Below, piece by piece: positions 1-8,272 of a stretch of 64,000 bases of DNA. The stretch's first letter is position 1; each line of letters opens with the position of its first letter. A program made the position numbers and the translations under genes. Source of the DNA: UBA7672 sp963738625 (GTDB taxonomy: Bacteria > Pseudomonadota > Alphaproteobacteria > Caulobacterales > Hyphomonadaceae). The stretch is from the NCBI GenBank assembly GCA_963738625.1, contig CAVTXH010000019.1:248001-312000 (forward strand), in the 5' to 3' direction. The notes beneath the pieces are model-generated. The model ran no database searches. It worked only from the letters and a program-made list of their open reading frames with translations, and was not told the DNA's origin.

Positions 1-645
1 GACCATGTCGAGAATGACGTCGACGCCGCCCTCGGCGCGCATCACCGCCTCGAAATCCTCGGTCTTGTAGTTGATGGCTTTGGCCGCGCCGAGCGTCTCG
101 CAGAGGCGGCATTTCTCGTCCGCGCCCGCCGTCGCATAGACCTTCGCGCCCCAGGCCGCCGCCATCTGGATCGCCGTGGTGCCGATGCCGCTGGCGCCGC
201 CATGGACGAGGAAAGTCTCGCCGGCCTTCAGCCGGCCCATCTCGAAGACGTTGTTCCATACGGTGAGAACGGTCTCCGGCAGGCCTGCAGCTTCCGTCAT
301 CGACAGCGGTTCGGGGATCGGCATGGCCGAGCCGGCATGGGCAAGCGCATATTCAGCATAGCCGCCGCCGGGAAGCAGCGCGCAGACGCGGTCGCCCGAC
401 TTCCACTGCGTGACGCCCGCGCCGACGCTTTCGATCGTGCCGGCGACTTCGAGGCCCATCGTTTCCGGCGCGCCCGGGGGCGGAGGATAGCGGCCGGCGC
501 GCTGGATCAGGTCCGGTCGATTTACGCCTGCCGCCCCAACCCGGATCAGAATCTGCTCGGGCCCGGGCGAAGGTTTATCGATATCCGCCAGCACCAGCGG
601 CTGGCCCACCACGGATTTCACGGCCTTCATCGTGGGTTTGGACAT
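1..645 (-). CDS. NAD(P)H:quinone oxidoreductase, zinc-free MDR family (3' end outside the window)
   Basis: This is the N-terminal 215 residues of a medium-chain dehydrogenase/reductase of the quinone-oxidoreductase (PIG3/QOR) type, which reduces quinones or other electrophiles with NAD(P)H in the cytoplasm. The GroES-like domain fills about residues 1-125 (GLEVAGTIESVGAG near 64-77). The nucleotide-binding glycine motif HGGASGIGT is at 148-156. The cysteine and histidine ligands of zinc alcohol dehydrogenases are absent, as expected for the zinc-free branch. The start is the ATG at 645. The frame is open to base 1, so the C-terminal third lies outside the window. It is divergent from the DUF1192-rcdA pair, an arrangement I recall from other alphaproteobacteria. 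The true substrate cannot be told from sequence. Confidence 0.9.
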   Translation of the reverse strand, partial: MSKPTMKAVKSVVGQPLVLADIDKPSPGPEQILIRVGAAGVNRPDLIQRAGRYPPPPGAPETMGLEVAGTIESVGAGVTQWKSGDRVCALLPGGGYAEYALAHAGSAMPIPEPLSMTEAAGLPETVLTVWNNVFEMGRLKAGETFLVHGGASGIGTTAIQMAAAWGAKVYATAGADEKCRLCETLGAAKAINYKTEDFEAVMRAEGGVDVILDMV

Positions 646-778
646 TTCAGGCTTTCCGTTCTTTAATCAGGCGGCGCGGAGGACTGTCTTGGGCGCGCGA
701 CAAGGGCGCGGTCAAGCAGGGAGGATCGGGATCGGGAACCCCGAGGGGCTGAAAAGGGAAACGGCAGGAGAGGCGGCC

Positions 779-955
779 ATGACGTTCGATGAGGAGCCGG
801 TACGAGTTGTGAAACGAGTGCTGGAAGACATGTCGATCCAGGACCTGAGGGAGCGGATCGAGACCCTGAAGGCCGAGATTTCCGCCTGCGAGGCCGCGAT
901 CTCCAAGAAAGAAGCGACCCGCAAAGCGGCCGAAGCGGCGTTCTTCAAGACGTAA
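779..955 (+). CDS. DUF1192 family small coiled-coil protein
   Basis: This 58-residue acidic/basic protein matches the DUF1192 pattern: an N-terminal FDEEP segment, then a heptad-like helix (SIQDLRERIETLKAEIS) and a lysine/alanine-rich tail. No function is established for the family. An open frame extends upstream to 632, but the ATG at 779 fits the usual family length and follows a purine-rich stretch (gcaggagaggcgg). It lies 152 nt upstream of rcdA on the same strand and may be co-transcribed with it. The pairing of DUF1192 with rcdA is something I recall from other alphaproteobacteria. Confidence 0.8.
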   Translation: MTFDEEPVRVVKRVLEDMSIQDLRERIETLKAEISACEAAISKKEATRKAAEAAFFKT

Positions 956-1107
956 GGTGAATGATTTGGCCGCAAGCGGCGGCAGTCGGCGCGTTCCGGC
1001 GCAGGTTTTGCGTGATACCGTTCCGGCGCACGGGGAAAGCGCCGATAAGGCTTGTGCAAGGTCTCGCGACGAGACTGCTTCGCCGGGCGGGTGAATTTGA
1101 GGGTTTG

Positions 1108-1653
1108 ATGCGCGACGCAATCCATTCTGCAGATCCCGCGAGGGATGACTGGAAGCGCCGCGTCGTGGAATTCGCGGGCTCGGAGATGTTCGATCGCCTT
1201 TTCCGCGAAGGAATGTCGCTGGTTGAGGAAGCCGCGAGCTATCTCGATGGCCCTGGCCGCACGGATTCGCGCAAGCTGAACCGCGAACTGGCCCTGGTCT
1301 ACGCCGCCGAAAGCATGGAAGTGACCACCCGCCTGATGCAGGCCGCGAGCTGGCTGGTGGTGCAGCGCGCCGTCCGCGAGAAGGACATGAAGGTCGAGGA
1401 AGCGGGCGACGAGAAATACCGCATCGCGAAGCCCGGCGAGCCGCATCCGTGCGACCGCGCCGTGATGCCCGCGCCGCTGATGGCTCTCGTCGATCGCAGC
1501 CGCGCCCTCTACGAACGCGTCTGGCGCTTCGATGCTGCACTCTACACCGAAAGCGCGCAGCCCACTGAAAACCCGGTGATGCGCCAGATCGATCGCCTGC
1601 GCGCAGCCGCCGAAGGCGGCGCATTCGATCCGCTGGCGGTGTGGCGGAAGTAG
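1108..1653 (+). CDS. rcdA: RcdA-family (DUF1465) protein, CtrA-degradation adaptor
   Basis: The 181-residue protein carries the DUF1465/RcdA core: GSEMFDRLFREGMSLVEEA followed by ASYLDGPGR, then AAESMEVTTRLMQAASWL. In Caulobacter crescentus RcdA is an adaptor that, with CpdR and PopA, helps ClpXP degrade the cell-cycle regulator CtrA. The protein is expected to be an all-helical bundle without enzymatic motifs. The open frame runs up to 961, but the ATG at 1108 has a gaggg box 4 nt upstream and gives a length close to the roughly 177 residues known for Caulobacter. A strong hairpin (1678-1703) follows the stop codon. The assignment rests on motif recall; the cell-cycle role here is inferred from the family. 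Confidence 0.82.
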   Translation: MRDAIHSADPARDDWKRRVVEFAGSEMFDRLFREGMSLVEEAASYLDGPGRTDSRKLNRELALVYAAESMEVTTRLMQAASWLVVQRAVREKDMKVEEAGDEKYRIAKPGEPHPCDRAVMPAPLMALVDRSRALYERVWRFDAALYTESAQPTENPVMRQIDRLRAAAEGGAFDPLAVWRK

Positions 1654-1677
1654 GCGATCTGCACTTCTGGAAAACAA

Positions 1678-1703
1678 AAGGCCCGCTGGTGACAGCGGGC
1701 CTT
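1678..1703. terminator. Bidirectional hairpin between rcdA and rpmE
   Basis: A perfect 11-bp stem (aaggcccgctg / cagcgggcctt) with a gtga loop lies between the convergent rcdA and rpmE genes. It starts with A residues and ends with T residues, so it can serve as an intrinsic terminator for both strands, although the T tracts are short. Confidence 0.7.
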
Positions 1704-1813
1704 CGTGTATCTGGCGTCAGAGGCTGGAGCTTTCCGGCCCTACGCTGTCGCTTCGGGCGTTCTATGCTCGAATTGGTCCCCCGGATCAATTCGTCCGCTT
1801 CGCGGAGCGCATC

Positions 1814-2038
1814 TCACCCCTTCATAAAGCCCTTGAACTTGTCCTTGAAGCGCGAGAGGCGGCCGCCGCGGTCGAGCAGCTGCGCGCCGCCGCCAGTCCA
1901 GGCCGGGTGTGTCTTCGGGTCGATGTCGAGCGCCAGCGTCGCGCCCTCCTTGCCCATCGTCGAGCGCGTCTTGAACGACGTCCCGTCGGTCATCGTGACC
2001 GTGATGAAGTGATAGTCGGGATGGCCTTCTTTCTTCAT
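1814..2038 (-). CDS. rpmE: 50S ribosomal protein L31
   Basis: The 74-residue protein has the L31 signature HPDYH near the N-terminus, TMTDGTSFKTRSTMGKEG, LDIDPKTHPAWTGG and a basic C-terminal tail. L31 bridges the ribosomal subunits. It has no cysteine at all, so it is the zinc-independent (C-minus) form rather than the four-cysteine form. The ATG at 2038 is the only sensible start. It is transcribed divergently from the ABC exporter, with a 150-nt shared upstream region. Confidence 0.95.
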   Translation of the reverse strand: MKKEGHPDYHFITVTMTDGTSFKTRSTMGKEGATLALDIDPKTHPAWTGGGAQLLDRGGRLSRFKDKFKGFMKG

Positions 2039-2188
2039 GGCGAAGTCTCTGGCGTCTGCGCTGGGGCTCTGTGGCGGTTAACGCTTGGAGAGCCTTGCTG
2101 AATTCGGGAGCGGGGCTCATACCCGAAGGCGGCTTTGCTGGCAAGGCGGGGGGCCAGAAGCAGGCAAAGCGGGCGCGGAGAGCGGAAA

Positions 2189-4039
2189 ATGAGCGACGGC
2201 GCCAGCCAATCTGCAGCCGCAGCAACCGCCCCGGCAAGCGCCGGGTTCGACCGCACCGCCGGAGCCCAGCGCTGGGGCGAGGGGTCCCCGGAGCGGGCTA
2301 AGGGAAAATCGCTGCGGCCGCTGCTCGGCCTGATGCCCTATGTGAAACGCCAGCGGGCAACCGCGATGCTGGCTGTGGTCTTCCTCATCATCGCAGCCGC
2401 CCTCAACCTCGCTATCACCTTCCCGGCGCGCTGGCTGGGCGACAACGGCATAGAGGGCATGAACCCTGCCGCGGTGAACGCCGGCTTCCTCGCCATCATG
2501 CTGATCGCGCTGGCGCTGGCCGTGTTCTCGGCAGTGCGGTTTTATTTTTTCTCGCGCTTCGGCGAGCGGCTGGCCGCCGACCTGCGGGCGGACGTCTATG
2601 CACGGCTGATGACGCTGTCGCCCGCCTACTTCTCGAAGCTGAAGACGGGCGAGGCGGTATCGCGCCTTACCGCCGACATCACGCTGATCGAGACCTTTTT
2701 CGGCTCGGCTTTCTCGATGGCGGCGCGGTCGACCCTGACGTCGGTCGGCGCGCTGATCCTGATGTTCGTGACGAGCTGGAAGCTGACCGCCCTGCTGATC
2801 ATCGGCACGCCCGTTCTGATCCTGCCGATCATGTCGATCGGGCGCCGCGTCCGGAAGCTTTCGGTCAATGCGCAGGACCGCATTGCGGATGCCGCCGCCG
2901 AGGCGACCGAGACGCTCGACGCTATCGACCTGGTGCAGGCTTACGGCATGGAGCGCGAGCGGGAAGGCCGGTTCCGCTCTGCCATCGAAGCGGCGTTTCA
3001 GGCGGCGCTCGCTCGGATAAAAGTGCGGGCGCTGCTGACGGCCATCATCATCGCGCTGATGTTCTGCGGCGTTGCAGGCGTGGTCTGGCTGGGCGCGAAC
3101 AGCGTGATGTCGGGCGAAATGTCGACCGGCGCCTTCATCCAGTTCGTCCTGCTGGCGATGTTCGGCGTTGGCGGCTTTGCGACCGTGGCCGAAGTGTTCG
3201 GCGATGCAATGCGCGCATCCGGCGCGGCCGAGCGTTCGATGGAGATCTTGGCGCAGAAGCCCGACATCGCGGCGCCGGCCAATCCGAAGCCGATGCCGGC
3301 CGTGATCAAAGGGCATGTGAAGCTTGATCGCCTTTCCTTCGCCTATCCAGGAGCGGAAGGGCCTTCGCTCAACGACGTGTCGTTCGAGGCGAAGCCGGGA
3401 GAGTTGGTTGCGCTTGTGGGCCCCTCCGGCGCAGGCAAGTCGACCGTCTTCCGCATGCTGCTGCGTTTCTTCGATCCGAATGCGGGCGCCGTGATGCTCG
3501 ATGGGTTCGATGCGCGCGAGGTCGATCCGGCGGAATGGCGCGCGCGCTTTGCCTATGTGCCGCAGGAAGCGCCGATCTTCTCAGGCGACGCCGGCGGCAA
3601 TGTCCGTTTCGGACGCACAACGGCGAGCGACGAGGAGGTGCGCGAGGCGCTGAAGAAGGCGGAGGCTTTCACTTTCCTCGAAGCGCGCGGCGCTCTTGCG
3701 GCGGAAGTCGGCGCCAAGGGCCGGTCGCTGTCCGGCGGCGAGCGGCAACGCATCGCCATCGCGCGGGCGCTGGTGCGCGGCGCGCCGGTGATGCTGCTGG
3801 ATGAAGCGACCAGCGCGCTCGACGCCGCCAACGAACGCCTCGTGCAGAAAGCGCTGGACCAGGCGAGCCAGGGGCGGACGACGCTGGTGATCGCCCACCG
3901 GCTGGCGACTGTCCGGCGCGCCAATCGCATCGTTGTGATGGAGCATGGCCGCGTGGTGGAGCAAGGCGACCATGAAAGCCTTGTCCGCGCTGGCGGTCTC
4001 TACGCAAAACTCGCGGAGATGCAGTTTACGAGCGGGTGA
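2189..4039 (+). CDS. MsbA-like ABC exporter, fused permease and ATPase
   Basis: This 616-residue half-transporter has an N-terminal membrane domain with about six helices (residues ~45-350) and a C-terminal ATPase. Walker A is GPSGAGKST near 411-419, the signature is LSGGERQRIAIARAL from about 513, Walker B is VMLLDEATSALD near 533, and the H-loop histidine is near 569 (IAHRLAT). This is the ABCB/MsbA-related exporter group common in alphaproteobacteria, which works as a homodimer exporting lipids or hydrophobic compounds; the substrate here is unknown. The start at 2189 has a ggag box about 8 nt upstream. The first ~30 residues are alanine-rich and non-conserved. No accessory membrane-fusion gene lies nearby. 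Confidence 0.93.
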   Translation: MSDGASQSAAAATAPASAGFDRTAGAQRWGEGSPERAKGKSLRPLLGLMPYVKRQRATAMLAVVFLIIAAALNLAITFPARWLGDNGIEGMNPAAVNAGFLAIMLIALALAVFSAVRFYFFSRFGERLAADLRADVYARLMTLSPAYFSKLKTGEAVSRLTADITLIETFFGSAFSMAARSTLTSVGALILMFVTSWKLTALLIIGTPVLILPIMSIGRRVRKLSVNAQDRIADAAAEATETLDAIDLVQAYGMEREREGRFRSAIEAAFQAALARIKVRALLTAIIIALMFCGVAGVVWLGANSVMSGEMSTGAFIQFVLLAMFGVGGFATVAEVFGDAMRASGAAERSMEILAQKPDIAAPANPKPMPAVIKGHVKLDRLSFAYPGAEGPSLNDVSFEAKPGELVALVGPSGAGKSTVFRMLLRFFDPNAGAVMLDGFDAREVDPAEWRARFAYVPQEAPIFSGDAGGNVRFGRTTASDEEVREALKKAEAFTFLEARGALAAEVGAKGRSLSGGERQRIAIARALVRGAPVMLLDEATSALDAANERLVQKALDQASQGRTTLVIAHRLATVRRANRIVVMEHGRVVEQGDHESLVRAGGLYAKLAEMQFTSG

Positions 4040-4091
4040 TATGCTGTAACTCTCGTGACGGGCGAGCCGGGGTTTGTGTAGAGGTTGTTTC

Positions 4092-4952
4092 ATGTTCGAC
4101 GCCAACAAGCTGCTCAATCAGATGCTCGGAGCCGGCGGCAAGCCCGGTGCGCAGGGTCAGGCCAATCCGCTGGGCCAGGTCGGCGGTCTTCTTGGCAGCC
4201 TGCTGCAGGATTCCATGGCCGGCGTGAAAGAGGGCGCAACCGCGATCGAGAAGCAGACCGGCATAGGCGGCAAGGCTGACAGCGCGCTCAAGGGCGCCAC
4301 GGGCAAGTCAGCGGGCGATCTGTTCGAACAGGCCAAGGCGTTCGCGGGACAGAACAAGCTGGCGACGGGCGCCGCGCTCGGCGGCCTCGGCGCGCTGTTG
4401 CTCGGCACCGGCGGCGGCCGGAACATTCTCGGCGGCGCAGCAACGCTGGGCGGCCTCGCTATGGTGGGCGGGCTTGCCTACAAGGCCTACCAGAACCATC
4501 AGGCGAAACAGGCGCCCACGGCGTCGGCGCAGGGCCTGATCGAGGCGGCGCCCGAGGCCAGCCCCTTTGGCGAGACGGGCGATGCGGAGCATGACAACGA
4601 CACCGCCATGCTGATCTTGCGCGCGATGATCGCCGCGGCGGCCAGCGATGGCACGATCGACAACCAGGAACGCTCGCGCATTGTCGGCGGGCTGCAGAAT
4701 GCGGGGCTGGATGTGTTCGCCGCGAAATTCCTCGATGCTGAATTCGCCAAGCCCGCCTCGATCGCCGCCCTCGCGGCGGAAGCAACGACGCCCGCTCTGG
4801 CGGCGCAGGTCTATACCGCCGCGCGCATCGCCATCGACCCCGACACGATGAAGGAGAAAGCCTTCCTCATGAATCTCGCCGTAGCGCTGAAGCTCGATGA
4901 GGGGCTGGTCGCGCAGATCGACGCCGGGGCGGCGGCGGCGGCGAAAGCGTAG
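4092..4952 (+). CDS. DUF533 (TerB-like) inner-membrane protein
   Basis: The 286-residue protein resembles the YebE/DUF533 family. The first ~80 residues are glycine/alanine-rich with an amphipathic start (MFDANKLLNQMLGAGG). A glycine-rich hydrophobic stretch covers roughly residues 90-130 (GAALGGLGALLLG and ILGGAATLGGLAMVGG). A C-terminal TerB-like helical domain begins near 165 (AMLILRAMIAAAASDGTID), carrying the acidic DGxxDxxE-type motif of the tellurite-resistance fold. Function is unknown; the family is often induced by envelope stress. The ATG at 4092 is 52 nt after the ABC exporter and follows agaggttg, so the two may form one transcript. Confidence 0.8.
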   Translation: MFDANKLLNQMLGAGGKPGAQGQANPLGQVGGLLGSLLQDSMAGVKEGATAIEKQTGIGGKADSALKGATGKSAGDLFEQAKAFAGQNKLATGAALGGLGALLLGTGGGRNILGGAATLGGLAMVGGLAYKAYQNHQAKQAPTASAQGLIEAAPEASPFGETGDAEHDNDTAMLILRAMIAAAASDGTIDNQERSRIVGGLQNAGLDVFAAKFLDAEFAKPASIAALAAEATTPALAAQVYTAARIAIDPDTMKEKAFLMNLAVALKLDEGLVAQIDAGAAAAAKA

Positions 4953-4994
4953 GCATACGCGCAGCCAACAGGGTCTGGACCTCGTGCCTTCGTG

Positions 4995-5064
4995 CCTTCG
5001 TGAATCCCTTTGTGTCTTCGTGTTGAAGACTTCAAACACAAAGACACAAAGGGATTCACGAAGG
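4995..5064. repeat. 70-nt palindromic repeat with perfect 24-bp arms
   Basis: Bases 4995-5018 are the exact reverse complement of 5041-5064 (24 of 24). The 22-nt centre contains another inverted repeat (ttgaag-a-cttcaa, 5023-5035), so the whole element can fold as one nearly uninterrupted hairpin of about 34 bp. It is built from the repeating unit ttcgtg/tttgtg, which also extends to its left (from about 4984). It is AT-richer than its surroundings and lies between two convergent genes. It has the properties of a REP-like mobile hairpin and could also act as a terminator for both neighbours. Confidence 0.85.
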
Positions 5065-5074
5065 CAGTCGGATA

Positions 5075-5899
5075 CTACTCCGGCCGCAGCAGCCGGTGGC
5101 CTTTGGGTTTCGTGATCTTGCCTTCGATGCGTTCGGCCAGCTTGGGCGCGAGGCTCGGATTGGCCGCGACGAAGCTGCCCTTGGTCGCGTCGGCCTTGTT
5201 GAGGCCGGTCACCATGCCGCCGGCTTCCTGCACCAGCACGAAGCCTGCCGCAATATCCCAGATCGACAGGCCGCGCTCCCAGAAGCCGTCGAAGCGGCCG
5301 GCGGCGACCCAGGCAAGATCCAGCGCGGCGGAGCCGAAGCGGCGTACGGCGGCGACTTCGTTGCGCACGGCGACCAACTCGTCGACGAATTTCTCGAAGC
5401 CGTCGACGCCGAGCTGTGGAATGCCGGTGGTGACCACCGCCTCGTTGAGCTTGCGGCGCGAGGCGACGCGCAGGCGCTTGTTCTCCAGCCAGCAGCCTTC
5501 GTTTTCCTCGGCCCAGAACATCTCGTTGCGCATCGGGTCGAACACGACGCCGGCGCGCAGCTTGCCCTCGCGCTCGAGGCCGATGGAAATCGCGAAGTGT
5601 GGAATGCCGTGCAGGAAGTTGAGCGTGCCATCGAGCGGGTCGATGATGAAGCGGTGCGTCTTGTCCGAGCCTATGACCTCGCCGCCTTCCTCGAGGAGGA
5701 AGCCGTAGCCCGGACGCGCCTTCTGCAAGCGGTCGCGCAGGATCTCCTCGGACTTCTTGTCGGCGGTGGAGACGAAGTCGGAGGGGCCCTTGCGGGAGAC
5801 CTGCAGGTTCTCGACCTCGCCGAAATCGCGGATCAGCTTGCGGCCCGCAGCGCGCGCGGCGTCCATCATCACGGTGACTGTCGGGGACGGGCGGGACAT
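5075..5899 (-). CDS. suhB: Inositol monophosphatase family protein
   Basis: The 274-residue protein has the family's metal-binding motifs: LLEEGGE near 66, DPLDGT near 86-91 and SIWDIAAG near 210. The family hydrolyses inositol-1-phosphate and related sugar phosphates with Mg2+; in enterobacteria SuhB also joins antitermination complexes. The ATG at 5899 (MSRPSPT) follows aaggcaa and gives the normal length, so the longer open frame up to 5953 is probably not used. It stands alone between a convergent neighbour (DUF533) and a divergent one (DUF4282). Whether the substrate is inositol phosphate, an AMP derivative or another sugar phosphate is open. Confidence 0.9.
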   Translation of the reverse strand: MSRPSPTVTVMMDAARAAGRKLIRDFGEVENLQVSRKGPSDFVSTADKKSEEILRDRLQKARPGYGFLLEEGGEVIGSDKTHRFIIDPLDGTLNFLHGIPHFAISIGLEREGKLRAGVVFDPMRNEMFWAEENEGCWLENKRLRVASRRKLNEAVVTTGIPQLGVDGFEKFVDELVAVRNEVAAVRRFGSAALDLAWVAAGRFDGFWERGLSIWDIAAGFVLVQEAGGMVTGLNKADATKGSFVAANPSLAPKLAERIEGKITKPKGHRLLRPE

Positions 5900-6046
5900 C
5901 GAAAATTGCCTTGCTGGGGCACTCCCATAGTCGCGGAAAGCACGCGAGAGCAAGCAAAACAGGCTTCGCGTTCACGGTGCGTCGGCTTGACGCAGGCGGC
6001 GGTTACCTGAGAGGTTTCAGCGGGTTAGGACGGAAAGGGGCTCCAC

Positions 6047-6352
6047 ATGAATATCGTCAGTCAGTTCCTGAGTTTCGACAAGCTGATGGGCTCTTCGCTC
6101 GTCAAGATCGTCTACTTTCTCGGCATACTAGGCATCCTGCTAGGGGTGCTGTTCGCCATGCTTGGCGCTTTCGGGCTGATGACCATCAATTTCATTCAGG
6201 GCCTCGGCACGCTCGTCTTCGCACCGATCGTCGGAATCGTGATGCTGTGCTTCCTGCGCTTCGGCTGCGAACTGTACATCGCGATCTTCCGCATGGCGGA
6301 CGACATCGCGGCCATTCGCGGCGGCGGCGGCCTCACGCCTCCCAAGACTTAG
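6047..6352 (+). CDS. DUF4282-like small membrane protein
   Basis: This 101-residue protein has two long hydrophobic helices (about residues 19-45 and 52-75) framed by an N-terminal FLSFDKLM segment and a C-terminal LRFGCELYIAIFRMADDIAAI segment. The LRxxCE...F.M.D.I pattern matches the DUF4282 family, which has no known function. An aggacgg box precedes the ATG at 6047. Its stop overlaps the stop of the convergent thiE gene by 4 nt (ttag). Confidence 0.75.
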   Translation: MNIVSQFLSFDKLMGSSLVKIVYFLGILGILLGVLFAMLGAFGLMTINFIQGLGTLVFAPIVGIVMLCFLRFGCELYIAIFRMADDIAAIRGGGGLTPPKT

Positions 6353-6999
6353 GTCTCAAGCTCGGCGAACAGCGTGTTGAAGGCGCGAACCGCTTCGGCG
6401 GGGCCACGCACGTCTTTCCAGACGCCAGCCGAGACGGCCAGGAAATCAGCGCCCGCCTCCACCAGGGGACGGGCGTTTTCCGTCGTGATGCCGCCGATGG
6501 CGACGCAGGGCAGCTCGATCATCTGCTGCCACCAGGTGAGCAGTCCGACGTCGGCGATCGAGGACGGGTCCTTCGTTTCGGTGGGATAGAACGCGCCGAA
6601 GGCGACATAATCGGCGCCGGCCTCGCCCGCTTCGAGCGCCAGGTGCCGCGAGGCGTGACAGGTGACGCCGACGATGGCGCCGGGCCCCACCAGCTTGCGC
6701 GTCTTGGCGTAGGGCGTGTCCGACTGGCCGATGTGCACGCCATCAGCGCCGAGTTCGACAGCGAGATCCGGCCGGTCGTTGATCAGCACTGCGACGCCGC
6801 GGTCCTGTGCTCGCGGAATGATGTGACGACCAAGGGAGAGGATATGGCTGTCGGGGGCGGGCACGCCGTCGCGCGACTTCAGCCGGATCTGCAGGCAGGC
6901 GACATCGCCGCCATCAAGAGCCTGGTCCAGCGCCTGAGTAAAAGCCGCGATGTCGGGCACTTCGGGCGGGCTGATCAGGTAGAGGCGGCAGCGGGGCAT
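6349..6999 (-). CDS. thiE: Thiamine-phosphate synthase
   Basis: The 216-residue TIM-barrel protein shows the ThiE order: LQIRLKSRD (substrate binding), VLINDRPDLAVELGADGVHIGQ, a GVTCHASRH segment, the DYVAFGAFYPT strand, AIGGIT near the C-terminus and a phosphate-binding AVSAGVW. ThiE joins the pyrimidine and thiazole phosphates to form thiamine monophosphate. The ATG at 6999 has an aggtga box 5 nt upstream, which favours it over the GTG at 7008. No other thi gene and no TPP riboswitch-like leader was seen nearby. The stop overlaps the convergent DUF4282 gene by 4 nt. Confidence 0.92.
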   Translation of the reverse strand: MPRCRLYLISPPEVPDIAAFTQALDQALDGGDVACLQIRLKSRDGVPAPDSHILSLGRHIIPRAQDRGVAVLINDRPDLAVELGADGVHIGQSDTPYAKTRKLVGPGAIVGVTCHASRHLALEAGEAGADYVAFGAFYPTETKDPSSIADVGLLTWWQQMIELPCVAIGGITTENARPLVEAGADFLAVSAGVWKDVRGPAEAVRAFNTLFAELET

Positions 7000-7042
7000 C
7001 GGCGTCACCTACGCCCCGGCGCGGGGGCGTCAAGCTGCGGCG

Positions 7043-7942
7043 TCAGGCCGGGATGGCCTTGAGCCGGGAAACCGCGAGATCGAACAGGGGATCGTTCGAA
7101 TTGGCGGCGATCCAGGCGGCGTAGGCGGACTTGTCCCGCCCCAGCTCCAGAGCCTCGAAGGCGGCAAGGCCGGGCCGGCCGGTCAGCATGCCGATCCGCT
7201 CCACCAGCCTCAACCATTCGGGGTTGGAGGGGCCGGCCCCGGCGGTCAGGTCGTCGGCGTGGACGAGATTGAACGGCGCGGGCAGGTCGCAATGCTTCAG
7301 GATGGCGGCGGCGAGCACGTTGCGCTGGCGGCCGATGGTAGCCTCGCCCCGCACCCAGTCCGAGGCGACGGCGCCGGGCGACCAGCAGACCAGCACCGCC
7401 TTGGCGCTGCGCACCTGCCGGTCGATCTCGGTATCGAACGCCGTGCCCGAGCGCATGTCGGCGTCGAACCAGACGTGCAGCTTCAACGCCTCCAGGCGGC
7501 GCGCGATGGCGAGGACTTCGGCGCGCTCGTCGCGCTTGTAGGAGATGAACACGTCAGGCGGCGGTCCAGGCGGCGGCGCCTTCGCCTTGGCGGCCTGCGG
7601 ACGTGGCGTCGCCGCGGGCGCGGGGGTTGGCGACGCGGGCTCGCGCGACTGTGTCGAGGCTGTTCGCGCCGGCACGAAAAGCAGCATGGCGATGAACCCG
7701 GCGCCTACCGCAGCGGCAAGCAGGACGACGAGCGCGCCGATCAGCGACGCCTCGGTTCCGCCCATGCTCGAGGCAACGTTCTCGAATGGAATTGCGAGTG
7801 CGATCGCCACGACAATTGCAACAGCCACGCCGATGACAAAGGCGAGCAGGGAATTCTTCCTGCGGCTGGCAAGGAAGACAAGCGCGGCCCCGGCGGCGAG
7901 CAGGGCGATGATCGAAACAAGGCTCAACCCCGTATCCCCCAC
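7043..7942 (-). CDS. Membrane-anchored TIR-domain protein (copy 1)
   Basis: The 299-residue protein has about three N-terminal membrane helices (residues ~5-24, 30-52, 66-90), a proline/alanine-rich linker (~95-127) and a TIR_2 domain from PDVFISYKRDE (~129). The WxxxE motif that contains the catalytic glutamate of NAD-cleaving TIR domains is present as DWVRGE (W196, E200). TIR domains of this kind hydrolyse NAD or act as signalling scaffolds. The start is a GTG at 7942 with a poor ribosome-binding site; the first helix requires a start near here. A paralogue lies at 58054-59334, with matching EATIG and CDLP blocks but the reverse domain order. Enzymatic activity is inferred from the motif only. 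Confidence 0.85.
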   Translation of the reverse strand: MGDTGLSLVSIIALLAAGAALVFLASRRKNSLLAFVIGVAVAIVVAIALAIPFENVASSMGGTEASLIGALVVLLAAAVGAGFIAMLLFVPARTASTQSREPASPTPAPAATPRPQAAKAKAPPPGPPPDVFISYKRDERAEVLAIARRLEALKLHVWFDADMRSGTAFDTEIDRQVRSAKAVLVCWSPGAVASDWVRGEATIGRQRNVLAAAILKHCDLPAPFNLVHADDLTAGAGPSNPEWLRLVERIGMLTGRPGLAAFEALELGRDKSAYAAWIAANSNDPLFDLAVSRLKAIPA

Positions 7943-8008
7943 GACAGCAAGCGGACTGCCGGATGTAGGCGCAGGCCCCGGCAGCAGAATTCTGCGCCGG
8001 AAGCTCGT

Positions 8009-8254
8009 TCAGGCGGCCTTGCAGCCCTCAGGTTTCACCTTGCGGGCGGTGGAGGCCGGGAATTTCGCAAGCTTGTCGGCGGCCCGCGACGGACGGACGA
8101 ACAGGGCGCCGCCGCAGTTCGGGCATTTGCCCTTTAGCGTTTCATCCGCGCAGGTTGCGCAGAAGGTGCACTCGAACGAGCATATGCGCGCCTCGCTCCC
8201 CGAAGGATCGAGGTCCTTGTCGCAACACTCGCAGTTGGGCCGCATTTCCAGCAT
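8009..8254 (-). CDS. DUF1272 zinc-ribbon-like protein
   Basis: The 81-residue protein matches DUF1272: it opens with LEMRPNCECCDKDL, continues with ARICSFECTFCATCA and has a CPNCGG knuckle. The paired cysteines suggest two zinc sites. The function of the family is unknown. The ATG at 8254 is the conserved family start. It sits 18 nt downstream of the deoxyribosyltransferase/PLD-like gene and 66 nt upstream of the TIR gene on the same strand, so the three could be one transcript. The C-terminal ~25 residues are a basic, non-conserved tail. Confidence 0.88.
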   Translation of the reverse strand: MLEMRPNCECCDKDLDPSGSEARICSFECTFCATCADETLKGKCPNCGGALFVRPSRAADKLAKFPASTARKVKPEGCKAA

Positions 8255-8272
8255 GCCCGAAGGCTAGCGCCC

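Noticed and set aside
647..1789. Long minus-strand frames opposite DUF1192 and rcdA
   Set aside because: They are arginine-rich shadow frames; the plus-strand genes have family motifs.
2117..3316. A 399-codon minus-strand frame inside the ABC exporter gene
   Set aside because: The exporter reading frame has all ABC motifs; the shadow is histidine/arginine-rich.
4308..5975. A 555-codon minus-strand frame over the DUF533 and phosphatase genes
   Set aside because: It covers two recognisable genes in other frames and crosses the palindromic repeat; its product is low-complexity.
6349..7008. TPP riboswitch upstream of thiE
   Set aside because: The bases before thiE are short and lack the conserved thi-box segments.
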